Shown: one piece after another, positions 46,518 through 54,343 of the stretch
Numbering within the stretch: position 1 is the stretch's first letter
Layout: each line of letters starts with the position of its first letter
Assembly (NCBI GenBank): GCA_965221735.1
Contig: OZ244910.1
Span: forward strand, 1,736,001-1,800,000
DNA length: 64,000 nucleotides
Origin: UBA2991 sp965221735
GTDB taxonomy: Bacteria; Chloroflexota; Dehalococcoidia; Tepidiformales; Tepidiformaceae
Reading direction: 5' to 3'
Translations under genes and position numbers: made by a program
The notes under the pieces: model-generated
Told to the model about the DNA's origin: nothing
The model's input: only the letters and a program-made list of their open reading frames with translations
Databases searched by the model: none

Positions 46518-47351
46518 CTAGTCGGCGGCGACGGCGGCCTTCTCGGCTGCGGTCGCGCCGTTGTCGCCGGTGGCCTCGCCCTCCTTGCGGGCCCTGGCGG
46601 CCTCGACGCTCGCGCGGAGGGCGGCCATCAGGTCGACGGCGGGCTGCGGCGCGGCGGCCTCGGGGGTCGCGACCTCCTGGCCCTCCAGCTTGGCCTCAAT
46701 GATGGTCATCAGGGCTTCGCGGTACTGGTCCTTGTACTTCTCCGGGTCGAAGGGCTCCTCGAGCATCTCGATGAGGGCGCGGGCCATCTCCATCTCCTCC
46801 TCGGAGACCTCGTCGACGGCGGCGGCCTCACCGGGGTCGCGGATCTCGTCGGGGTAGAAGAGGGTCTCGAGGATGAGCTGGTCGCCGCGGGCGCGGAGGG
46901 CGCAGAGGCGCTCCTTCGTGCGGATGGCGACCTTGGCGATGGCGATGAGCCCCTTCGCCTGCATCGCGCGAATGAGGAGGGAGTAGGGCTTGATGCCGGC
47001 GTCGTCCGGGGCGAGGTAGTAGGACTTCTCGTAGTGAACCGGGTCGATCTCGGCCTCCTCGACGAAGGCGGTGAGCTCGATGGTGTGCTTGGTGGGGAGG
47101 GGGAGCTTCTCCAGGTCCTCGTCGTCGAGGACGACGTAGCGGTCCTTGGCGTACTCGTAGCCCTTTACGATCTCGTCGTAGGGCACTTCCTGCTCCTCGA
47201 CGGGATCCCAGCGGAGCATGCGGACACGGGTGTTGGTATCGCGCCGGAGCTGGCGGAAGCCGATGTCCTTGCTCTCGGTGGCGGGGAAGAGGCGGATGGG
47301 GATGCTCACCATGCCGAAGCTGATGACACCCTTCCAGATCGCTCGGGGCAT
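46518..47351 (-). CDS. ku: NHEJ DNA-end-binding protein Ku
   Basis: Bacterial Ku forms a homodimeric ring on DNA ends and recruits LigD. The 277-residue protein starts with the family block PRAIWKGVISFGMVSIPIRL and contains the Ku core (GYEYAKDRYVVLDDEDLE; SYYLAPDDAG; LCALRARGDQLILETLFYPDE). The C-terminal ~40 residues are Ala/Glu/Lys-rich, typical of DNA-binding tails. The start at MPRAIW is chosen by family similarity; 27 upstream residues are unlike Ku. Confidence 0.95.
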   Translation of the reverse strand: MPRAIWKGVISFGMVSIPIRLFPATESKDIGFRQLRRDTNTRVRMLRWDPVEEQEVPYDEIVKGYEYAKDRYVVLDDEDLEKLPLPTKHTIELTAFVEEAEIDPVHYEKSYYLAPDDAGIKPYSLLIRAMQAKGLIAIAKVAIRTKERLCALRARGDQLILETLFYPDEIRDPGEAAAVDEVSEEEMEMARALIEMLEEPFDPEKYKDQYREALMTIIEAKLEGQEVATPEAAAPQPAVDLMAALRASVEAARARKEGEATGDNGATAAEKAAVAAD

Positions 47352-47469
47352 GACGCGCCTCCGGATAGCGCCAACGTATGTTGGCGGCACCCATGAGTGT
47401 ACGACCAGCGGCACGGCTGCGTCAGGTCGCACACAGGGGGAGCCGGGCAGGGGTGCTAAACTGTAAAGG

Positions 47470-47593
47470 CCGAGTTCCCGCGGATCCGTCGATTCGCCGG
47501 GGAGCGGGGGAACCCTTTGTTGGGGTGAATTGCGCGAGAGCGCATAGGCGATCTCCGACGCCGAACCCGTCAGCTAACCCCGCAGGCGTTCGG
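47470..47593 (+). ncRNA. cyclic di-AMP riboswitch (ydaO/yuaA type)
   Basis: The conserved core of the class is present in order: GCGGGGGAACCC (47504-47515), GGGGTGAAT (47522-47530), a variable GCGCGAGAGCGC hairpin, and GAACCCGTCAGCTAACC (47563-47579). The ends pair CCGAG (47470-47474) with TTCGG (47589-47593) as P1. The class senses c-di-AMP and mostly turns expression off when bound. It lies about 105 bases before a radical SAM gene. The following hairpin shares bases 47592-47593 with P1. Confidence 0.87.
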
Positions 47594-47668
47594 AGGCTCG
47601 CGATTACGCGACCAGCCTCCCAGCCGGGCGGTTTCGAACAGAGACCGCCACTTCCGCCAACACGGCGG
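47592..47668 (+). promoter_or_regulatory. likely riboswitch expression platform (three hairpins)
   Basis: Three stems follow the aptamer: GGAGGCT/AGCCTCC (47592-47598 with 47614-47620), GGCGGT/ACCGCC (47627-47632 with 47644-47649) and CCGCC/GGCGG (47654-47658 with 47664-47668). The first competes with P1 for two bases. The last ends about 15 bases before the AGGAGG ribosome site. No U-tract is seen, so control may be translational or Rho-linked. Inferred. Confidence 0.5.
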
Positions 47669-47697
47669 GTATACAGTAGCCAGAGGAGGCATCCCTT

Positions 47698-49071
47698 ATG
47701 ACGAGCACCGTAGTTGACCTCTCCGAGGAGTCCCCGGAGCGCGCCAAGTACCGCGCGATCACCCTGCACAACATCGCGGGACTGCCCCAGGCCGAGCGGC
47801 TGAGCAAGGATCAGCGCTTCGCCATCGACGTGGTGTCGCGGGTGCTGCCGTTCAAGACGAACAATTATGTCGTGGACGAGCTGATCAACTGGGACGATGT
47901 TCCCAACGACCCGATCTTCACGCTGACGTTCCCGCAGCAGCACATGCTGCAGGACGAGCACTTCGACGAGGTGGCGACGCTGGTCTCGCGGGAGGCCTCG
48001 CGGGCCGAGATCGACGAGGCGGCGAACCGCATTCGCATGACGCTCAACCCGCACCCGGCGGGGCAGCTCGAGCACAACGTGCCGGTCCTCTACGAGGAGA
48101 CGGTCGAGGGGCTGCAGCACAAGTACGAGGAGACGGTTCTGCTCTTCCCGAGCAACGGGCAGACGTGCCATGCGTACTGCACGTTCTGCTTCCGCTGGCC
48201 GCAGTTCGTCGGGCTCGACGACCTGAAGTTCGCGACGAAGCAGGCCAACGGGCTGGTCGCCTACCTGCGCGAGCGCCCGCGGGTGAGCGACGTGCTCATC
48301 ACCGGGGGCGACCCGATGGTGATGAAGACGCGGCGCTTCAAGCAGTACATCGACCCGATCCTGGAAGACGATCCGCCGAACCTGCGGACGATCCGCATCG
48401 GCACGAAGGCGCTGGGGTACTGGCCGTACCGGTTCACGACGGACGACGACGCGGAGGAGATGCTGGACATCTTCCGGCGCATCACGGCGACCGGGCGGCA
48501 CCTCTCCATCATGGCGCACTTCAACCACCCGCGTGAGCTGAGCACGCCGGCGGTGCGCGAGGCGACGGAGCGCATCCGCGAGACGGGCGCGCAGATCCGG
48601 ACGCAGTCGCCGATCATGCGGAACATCAACGACAACTCGGACGCATGGGCGGAGATGTGGCGCGAGCAGGTGCGGATCGGGATGATCCCGTACTACATGT
48701 TCGTGGCGCGCGACACGGGCGCGAAGCACTTTTTCGAGATCCCGCTGGTGCGGGCCTGGGAGATCTTCCGCGGCGCCTACAACCAGGTCAGCGGTCTGGC
48801 GCGGACGGTGCGCGGGCCGAGCATGTCGGCGGAGCCCGGCAAGGTGGCCGTCTCGGGGCCGGCAGAGGTCGCGGGCCAGAAGGTGCTCACGCTGAACTTC
48901 CTGCAGGGCCGCGACCCGGACTGGGTCGGGCGTCCGTTCTTCGCCCAGTACGACGAGTCGGCGACCTGGCTGAACGAGCTTCGCCCGGCCTTCGGGGAGG
49001 AGAAGTTCTTCTTCGAGGACGAGCTGGCGCACCGCTACGAGGCAGGCATCGCCGCCGGTACGGAAGCCTAG
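47698..49071 (+). CDS. lysine 2,3-aminomutase-like radical SAM protein
   Basis: This 457-residue radical SAM enzyme of the KamA type has the cluster cysteines C157, C161 and C164 (CHAYCTFCFRWPQF), the SAM-contact GGD (ITGGDPMVM), and a candidate PLP lysine K382 in AEPGKV, aligned by eye with the PGGGGK lysine of lysine aminomutase. It may move an amino group on lysine or a related substrate, or be a diverged member. It sits downstream of a c-di-AMP riboswitch, has AGGAGG eight bases before the ATG, and ends before an intrinsic terminator. Confidence 0.82.
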   Translation: MTSTVVDLSEESPERAKYRAITLHNIAGLPQAERLSKDQRFAIDVVSRVLPFKTNNYVVDELINWDDVPNDPIFTLTFPQQHMLQDEHFDEVATLVSREASRAEIDEAANRIRMTLNPHPAGQLEHNVPVLYEETVEGLQHKYEETVLLFPSNGQTCHAYCTFCFRWPQFVGLDDLKFATKQANGLVAYLRERPRVSDVLITGGDPMVMKTRRFKQYIDPILEDDPPNLRTIRIGTKALGYWPYRFTTDDDAEEMLDIFRRITATGRHLSIMAHFNHPRELSTPAVREATERIRETGAQIRTQSPIMRNINDNSDAWAEMWREQVRIGMIPYYMFVARDTGAKHFFEIPLVRAWEIFRGAYNQVSGLARTVRGPSMSAEPGKVAVSGPAEVAGQKVLTLNFLQGRDPDWVGRPFFAQYDESATWLNELRPAFGEEKFFFEDELAHRYEAGIAAGTEA

Positions 49072-49098
49072 CCCGCCGGCGAACCGGCACGACGCCAG

Positions 49099-49126
49099 AC
49101 GGGGCCCGTTCGACGGGCCCCGTTTT
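49099..49126 (+). terminator. intrinsic terminator of the radical SAM gene
   Basis: A perfect 10-bp stem (49099-49108 with 49114-49123) closes a TTCGA loop and runs into TTT. It lies 28 bases after the radical SAM gene's stop and is the best rho-independent terminator in the window. Confidence 0.85.
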
Positions 49127-49180
49127 CGTGTCCGGGCCAGCAGGGCAACGGCGGGCGGGCGGGGCGGCTATCCTTTGCGC

Positions 49181-49576
49181 GTGGCAGACCCGGGAACGCA
49201 CACGGAAGCGGAGCAGGAAGCGCTCCTCGCGAACGAGGGGTTCTACCGCGCGCTGGGCAACTCGGACATGGGCGCGATGGAGAACGTGTGGGCGCGCCTT
49301 GCGCCGGTGACGTGCCTGCACCCCGGCTGGACGCTCCTGGCCGGCCGGGAGGACGTGCTGGAGAGCTGGCGAACGATCCTCGCGAACCCGAACCAGCCCC
49401 GCATCGTCGGCGGCGGCGCGAGCGTGACCGTGGTCGGGAACGCGGCGGTCGTGCTGTGCCGGGAGGTCGTCTCAGGCAGCCCGCTCTACGCGACGAACAT
49501 CTTCGTGCGCGAGGAGGGGTCGTGGCGCATGACACACCACCACTCGGGACCGGTGATGGTTCACCGACCGGAGTAG
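49181..49576 (+). CDS. SnoaL/NTF2-like protein
   Basis: This 131-residue protein has the NTF2-like fold seen in SnoaL and DUF4440 proteins (EGFYRALGNSDMGAMENVW, then VTCLHPGWTLLAGREDVLESW, and the late strand WRMTHHHSGPVM). Members are small-molecule isomerases, hydrolases or binding proteins; the role here is unknown. The start is a GTG; a TTG six bases earlier is possible. It is followed by a 7-bp tandem repeat. Confidence 0.72.
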   Translation: MADPGTHTEAEQEALLANEGFYRALGNSDMGAMENVWARLAPVTCLHPGWTLLAGREDVLESWRTILANPNQPRIVGGGASVTVVGNAAVVLCREVVSGSPLYATNIFVREEGSWRMTHHHSGPVMVHRPE

Positions 49577-49578
49577 TT

Positions 49579-49620
49579 GGTCGGTGGTCGGTGGTCGGTG
49601 GTCGGTGGTCGGTGGTCGGT
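49579..49620. repeat. 7-bp tandem repeat (GGTCGGT) x6
   Basis: Six perfect head-to-tail copies of GGTCGGT lie between the stops of two convergent genes, followed by a second, imperfect repeat of ACCAGCCACTA-type units (49629-49660). It is non-coding. Length may vary by slippage. Confidence 0.9.
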
Positions 49621-49657
49621 GAAGGAACACCAGCCACTACTCACCAGCCACTATTCA

Positions 49658-50509
49658 CTATGGGCGGAAGCCTTCGCGGTTGAAGGGCTCGTCGCGCCAT
49701 GAGAGGGCGGCGCGGAGGCCTTCGGCGTTGGAGATGCGGCCGAACTCGCCGGCGCCGGGACGCATGCGTCCGCTGAGGGCGTGCCACTGGGGGCCGGTGT
49801 TGAGGGCGGTGCGGATGCCCTGGATCTCGTAGGTCTGGTTGATGGCAAGCTTGTTCGCGGCGAGCAGGTCGGGGGCGATGCTGGAGAGGGCGCGCACTTC
49901 CTTCATGACCTCCTCCTCAAGAGAGTCGGCGGGGAAGCTCTTCGCGATCCAGCCCCACTCGGCGGCCTCCTTGCCGGTCAGGCTGTTGCCGCTGAGCTGG
50001 AGGTACTTGGCGCGGCCCATCTGGAGCTTCCAGGGGAAGTAGATGACGTCGGGCGTGGTCATGCCGCGCATGGGCGGGTAGCCGATCTTGCAGTCGTCGG
50101 AGGCGAAGGCGATGTCGCACATCGACATGAGCTCGGAGCCGCCGGCGAGGCAGTAGCCGTGGACCATGGCGACGACGGGCTTGAGCAGGTCCCAGATGGT
50201 CATCCAGTCGCGGACACAGCTGCGGGCGAAAGGGTCGGTCCAGGTGTCGAAGTGCTTCTCCGAGACGAGGATGCCGGCGCGGGCGTCGGCGGGCTGGTTG
50301 GGGGTGATGTCGTACCCCGCGCAGAAGGCGCGTCCGGCGCCGCGCACGAGGATGACGGTCACGTCGTCGTCGCGTTCGGCGACCTTGAGGGCGTCGACGA
50401 ACTCACCGCGGAGGTCGCGGTTGAGCGCGTTCAGCTTCTCCGGGCGGTTGAGGGTGATCGTGGCGATCTTGTCTTCGGTGGAGTAGAGGATGTTCTCGTA
50501 CTCGGGCAT
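49658..50509 (-). CDS. enoyl-CoA hydratase/isomerase family protein
   Basis: This 283-residue crotonase-fold enzyme begins ENILYSTEDKIATITLNRPEKLNAL. The oxyanion-hole segments are GAGRAFCAGYDI and VHGYCLAGGSELMSMCDIAFAS. The catalytic Glu positions of standard enoyl-CoA hydratase are not clearly placed (region MRGMTTPDVIYFPWKLQMGRAK), so it may be an isomerase, hydrolase or other crotonase. The ATG chosen fits the family start. It lies downstream of the double CoA-transferase gene and may be co-transcribed. Confidence 0.85.
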   Translation of the reverse strand: MPEYENILYSTEDKIATITLNRPEKLNALNRDLRGEFVDALKVAERDDDVTVILVRGAGRAFCAGYDITPNQPADARAGILVSEKHFDTWTDPFARSCVRDWMTIWDLLKPVVAMVHGYCLAGGSELMSMCDIAFASDDCKIGYPPMRGMTTPDVIYFPWKLQMGRAKYLQLSGNSLTGKEAAEWGWIAKSFPADSLEEEVMKEVRALSSIAPDLLAANKLAINQTYEIQGIRTALNTGPQWHALSGRMRPGAGEFGRISNAEGLRAALSWRDEPFNREGFRP

Positions 50510-50546
50510 TTGAAAGGCCTCCTGCAGGTTGCGGGATTGTAGGGGG

Positions 50547-52898
50547 TCAGGGCGTGGTGAGGGGGGCGACCATGAAGGGCGGAGCGGGGACAGCGGGCTC
50601 GTGGGCGGTGGCGCCCACCTCGTAGAGGCGGGCGATGGCCCCGGCGTCGAGGCCGAGCAGCTCACCGAAGACGTAGTCGTTGGCCTCGGCGAAGCGGGGG
50701 GCGTGACTGCGGACGGCCGGCGCCGTCTTCGAGAAGCGCCACATGAAACCGGGATAGGGGTAGACGCCGGTGTCGGGGTGCTCGATGTCGACCCAGGCGC
50801 CGCGCGCGTGGAAGTGGGGATCGGCGTGGAGCTGCCAGTTGTGGAGGATGGAGGCGGCGGGGACTCTCACCGCCTGCAGCTCACGCACGGCCTCGAAGCG
50901 GGTGAGGGGTTGCGTCCAGGCAGAGAGGCGCTCGTCGATCTCCTGGCGGCGGGCGACGCGGGCGGGGCCGTCGAGCGCGGCGAGGTCGTCGAGGCCGGCG
51001 ACCCCGCAGAGGGCGCGCCACTGCTCGTCGGTGCGGACGGCGACGGCGACCCAGTCGTCGCGGCCTTCGACGGGGTAGGCGCCGGTGGGGGCGTCGGCGG
51101 GTTCGATGTTGCCCTGGCGGGGCATGGGCGCGCCGTGCTCGTGGACGTGGGCGAAGGCGGCGACCATGAAGGTCATGGCGGACTCGGTCAGGGCCATGTC
51201 GACGTGCGAGCCGCGACCGGTGCGTTCGAGCCGCTCGAGCCCGGCGGCAGCGGCGATGGCGGCGTGGGCCCCGGCGATCGGGTCGGCAATGAAGGAGCCG
51301 GTGCGGTAGGGGCGCTCGTCTCCGGGGTAGCCGGTAGTCGAGGCGAGGCCGCTGGCGGCCTCGATGTTCGAGCCGTAGGCGATCCAGTCGCGGCGCTTGC
51401 CGGTGGCGCCGAATCCACTGATCGAGACCATCACGAGGCGGGGATTGACCTCGGCCAGCTTCTCGTAGGCGAGGCCGAGGTTGGGCATCACGCGGGCGCT
51501 GTTGTTCTCGATGACGACGTCGGCCTTCGCGGCGAGGTCGAGGAAGACCTGGCGGCCCTCGTCCGTGGCCATGTTGAGGGCGATGTCGCGCTTGTTGCGG
51601 TTCATCTGGTTGAAGTAGCCGGAGCGGTTGTAGTGGTACTTGCCGGGGTCGAGGCCGGCGTAGTGGCTGCCGCGGGTGGCGGGCCGCGTGGCCAGCTCGA
51701 CCTTGATGACCTCGGCGCCGAGGTCGGCGAGGTGGCGGCAGGCGATGGGTCCGGCCCAGTTGTTCGTGACCTCGATGACGCGCAGTCCCTCAAAGGGGGA
51801 GGCCGAGGGGGTTCGCTGGCCGGCGGAGTCCGGCGGGGCATCGCCGGCGAGGGCTCGGGCGAGGGTGTCGGGCGGGCCGACTTCCGGCCAGGGGTCGGTC
51901 CAGCGGTAGGGGCGGCCGGGCATGGGCTTGCCGCGGCAATCGCGGAAGTACTCGCGGTCGGCGAGGTGGTCGTCGGCGAGGAGCCCGGGGGCGTCGGCCA
52001 TGAAGACGACGGGGACGCGCAGGGACTGCCCCTTCTCGGCGATCTCCTTCACGGTATGGGCCGCGCACCACTCGCGGACGATGGGCTCGATCTCGTCGAT
52101 GCGGTCGCGGCGCCCGAGGATGGACTGGTAGTCCTCTTGGTTCGCGAGGTCGGGGCGGCCGCAGAGGAGGAGGACGTTCTGGTGGACGATGAAAGAGAAG
52201 AAATGGACCCAGCCGTCCTTCGCGCGGACGAGGTCGGAGCCGGTGCGCATGAAGACGCGGCCCTCGTGGGTCCAGGCGACGGTGGTGCTCCAGTGGGCGC
52301 CGAGCATGGCCTCGGCGGCGCTGACCTCGATCTCCTGGCCTTCACCCGTGCGGCGGGCGTGGCGGAGGGCGGCGAGCGAGGCGAAGGCGAGCTGCAGTCC
52401 GGCGTGGAACTGGGCCTGGTGGCCGGGAACCCGGAGGGGCACGCGCTCGGGGTGGCCGGCGATCGACCAGTACCCGCCGAGGGCGTAGTCGGTCAGCTCG
52501 TCGCCGGCCCAGCGGGCGTAGGGGCCGCTGCGGCCGTAGTGGTCGGCGTTGGCGACGACGATGGCGGGGTTGGCGGGGCGGAGGAGCTCGAAGAGCGCGT
52601 CCTGCTCGAGCTCGGGCAGGGCAAAGTCGGTCAGGACGAGGTCGAAGTGGGGAGCGAGGGCGGGGAGGGCGGCAAGGAGCGCGTCGCGGTCGAGGCGCTC
52701 GTCGTGGAGCTCGACGCCGTCCTCGAAGTAGGCGTACATGAGGTCGTTGGGGGGCCAGTCCCCGGGGCGGGCGTCGGTCCAGCGCCACCATGAGCAGCGC
52801 GCGCCGAGGTCGGCGAGGAGGCGGGTGGCGTAGGCGCCGGCGACGCCGCGGGCGAGGTTGAGCACGCGGAAGTCGATCGGGACGGTCCCGTTGGGCAT
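50547..52898 (-). CDS. duplicated class III (CaiB/BaiF) CoA-transferase
   Basis: This 783-residue chain is two CaiB/BaiF units in tandem. The C-terminal half (from about 390, FEGLRVIEVTNNWAGPIACRHLADLGAEVIKVE) is standard, with an Asp in SFIADPIAGAH at the catalytic place. In the N-terminal half the equivalent stretch reads VPGHQAQFHAG with no Asp, so that half is probably inactive and structural. Class III transferases form interlocked dimers, which a fused dimer mimics. The ATG is preferred over a GTG nine bases earlier. The acyl substrate is unknown. Confidence 0.87.
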   Translation of the reverse strand: MPNGTVPIDFRVLNLARGVAGAYATRLLADLGARCSWWRWTDARPGDWPPNDLMYAYFEDGVELHDERLDRDALLAALPALAPHFDLVLTDFALPELEQDALFELLRPANPAIVVANADHYGRSGPYARWAGDELTDYALGGYWSIAGHPERVPLRVPGHQAQFHAGLQLAFASLAALRHARRTGEGQEIEVSAAEAMLGAHWSTTVAWTHEGRVFMRTGSDLVRAKDGWVHFFSFIVHQNVLLLCGRPDLANQEDYQSILGRRDRIDEIEPIVREWCAAHTVKEIAEKGQSLRVPVVFMADAPGLLADDHLADREYFRDCRGKPMPGRPYRWTDPWPEVGPPDTLARALAGDAPPDSAGQRTPSASPFEGLRVIEVTNNWAGPIACRHLADLGAEVIKVELATRPATRGSHYAGLDPGKYHYNRSGYFNQMNRNKRDIALNMATDEGRQVFLDLAAKADVVIENNSARVMPNLGLAYEKLAEVNPRLVMVSISGFGATGKRRDWIAYGSNIEAASGLASTTGYPGDERPYRTGSFIADPIAGAHAAIAAAAGLERLERTGRGSHVDMALTESAMTFMVAAFAHVHEHGAPMPRQGNIEPADAPTGAYPVEGRDDWVAVAVRTDEQWRALCGVAGLDDLAALDGPARVARRQEIDERLSAWTQPLTRFEAVRELQAVRVPAASILHNWQLHADPHFHARGAWVDIEHPDTGVYPYPGFMWRFSKTAPAVRSHAPRFAEANDYVFGELLGLDAGAIARLYEVGATAHEPAVPAPPFMVAPLTTP

Positions 52899-52943
52899 GC
52901 GGGGCACTCTACAACGCCGGGCGGGGCGTGAGGCGGGGCGGGG

Positions 52944-53876
52944 CTACCCGGGGACGACGGGGGGCCTGGGGCTGCGGTCCCAGTGCAAGCGGAAGACGTC
53001 GGGGCGGCTGTAGTGGCCGACGCCATCGACCCAGCGCTTCGCCTCGACGAGGTCGCCGGGGTCGATCTCGGCGTAGACGATGGTCTCCTCGTCGTAGACG
53101 GGCCCGGCGAGATACTTGCCGCCGGGGGCGATGACGGCGCTGCCGCCGTTCATCTCCCACATGCGGGAATGCTCGGCGAAGGGCGTCCCGGGCGGGAGGC
53201 GGTCGGCGGACATGACCTCGCGGGCGACGACGACGGCGCAGGCGTTCTCGACGGCGAGCATGCGGGTGGCGGCGTCGATGTTGGCGTGCAGGAAGGGGTA
53301 GCCGGGCCAGACCGAGGCATGCGCCTGCACATCGAGCCCGGCGAGGGCGTAGCGGGCGGGCGCCATGAAGTGCTCGTAGCAGATAAGGCCGCTGAGGCAG
53401 CCCGCAGGGGTGTCGTAGGCGTCGAGGTCGGAGCCGTCACCCATGCCCCAGACGGTGCGCTCGGAGAGGGTGGGCACGAGCTTGCGGTGGCTGCCGAGGA
53501 GGGCGCCGTCGGGGCCGAAGTAGCAGAGGGTGTTGTAGAGCGTGCCGCCGGCGCGCTCGGTCACGCCGATGACGACGGTCGCGTTCGCGTCCTTCGCGGC
53601 TTCGCCCAGCGCGGCGATCGCGGGGCCAGGAATCTCGACGCTGTTCTCGGTGAGTTCGCGGAAGAGCTGGCGGACAGCGCGATTGGGGCGCTGCTCGGTG
53701 CACCAGTAGGGGTAGCCGGGCAGCCACGCCTCGGGCAGGACGATGAGACTCGCGCCCTCGCGCGCCGCCTCGTCGATGGCGTCAACGGCGCGACCGACAC
53801 CGGCGTGCAGGTCGCCCCAGGCGGGGGCGCGCTGCACGGCGGCGGCGACGTAGGGCTCGGGGAGGGCACCGGGCAT
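52944..53876 (-). CDS. nitrilase/cyanide hydratase family carbon-nitrogen hydrolase
   Basis: This 310-residue enzyme has the Glu-Lys-Cys triad of the nitrilase superfamily: E49 in VLPEAWLPGYP, K132 in SHRKLVPT and C166 in GLICYEHF. The last motif and the length point to true nitrilases, which turn nitriles into acids and ammonia, more than to amidases. It lies 45 bases upstream of the double CoA-transferase on the same strand, suggesting a shared catabolic unit. Substrate unknown. Confidence 0.88.
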   Translation of the reverse strand: MPGALPEPYVAAAVQRAPAWGDLHAGVGRAVDAIDEAAREGASLIVLPEAWLPGYPYWCTEQRPNRAVRQLFRELTENSVEIPGPAIAALGEAAKDANATVVIGVTERAGGTLYNTLCYFGPDGALLGSHRKLVPTLSERTVWGMGDGSDLDAYDTPAGCLSGLICYEHFMAPARYALAGLDVQAHASVWPGYPFLHANIDAATRMLAVENACAVVVAREVMSADRLPPGTPFAEHSRMWEMNGGSAVIAPGGKYLAGPVYDEETIVYAEIDPGDLVEAKRWVDGVGHYSRPDVFRLHWDRSPRPPVVPG

Positions 53877-53954
53877 GCGATCACTGTACAGGGGTGGGAG
53901 GGGTGGAGAGTCCGCTAGACTACGACCAGCACCCAGCAGGGCAGGTGGCCTGAA

Positions 53955-54215
53955 ATGCCCAGGAGGCAGCGGACCAGCGAGGAACTCGACGCGGGGCTGC
54001 GCCAGATTGCTTACGGAGAGAAGCCCGAGCGAGTCGAGCCTGCGCCCCCCGGCCGCCTGGCGTCCGTCGGGAAGGCCCTCGGGGGTCTCCTCAGGGGAGT
54101 CGGGCGAGTGGCCAAGGCGATCGCGGACGCGATTCTGCCGCCAGACGACGAGACCGTCGAGGACGTCGAGAAGGCAGCACGCCAACGTCCATTCCGAGGG
54201 GGCCCCTTGCACTAG
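53955..54215 (+). CDS. small protein of unknown function
   Basis: This is a putative 86-residue protein with a charged N-terminus (RRQRTSEELDAGLRQIAYGEKPERVEP), a central amphipathic or weakly hydrophobic stretch (VGKALGGLLRGVGRVAKAIADAILPP) and an acidic end. No family is recognised. A TAGACT element lies about 35 bases upstream. Existence is moderately supported by its position between two opposed genes. Confidence 0.5.
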   Translation: MPRRQRTSEELDAGLRQIAYGEKPERVEPAPPGRLASVGKALGGLLRGVGRVAKAIADAILPPDDETVEDVEKAARQRPFRGGPLH

Positions 54216-54343
54216 GCTCAACGCCGCCCTGGAACCGCGGACGCCCTACCGGCAGTACCGGAGGGGCCTCCCCCGGCATCGATCTCCTTTGATCGGCAAA
54301 CGGCCTCGGCCCCTGTTTCGGACTGCCTGATAGACTCGCGCGC

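Noticed and set aside
49579..49660. CRISPR-like array
   Set aside because: Units are 7 bp and contiguous without spacers, and no cas gene is near.
50529..52793. 754-codon rightward frame opposite the double CaiB gene
   Set aside because: It is an antisense artefact with the same low-complexity composition; the CaiB frame carries all family motifs.
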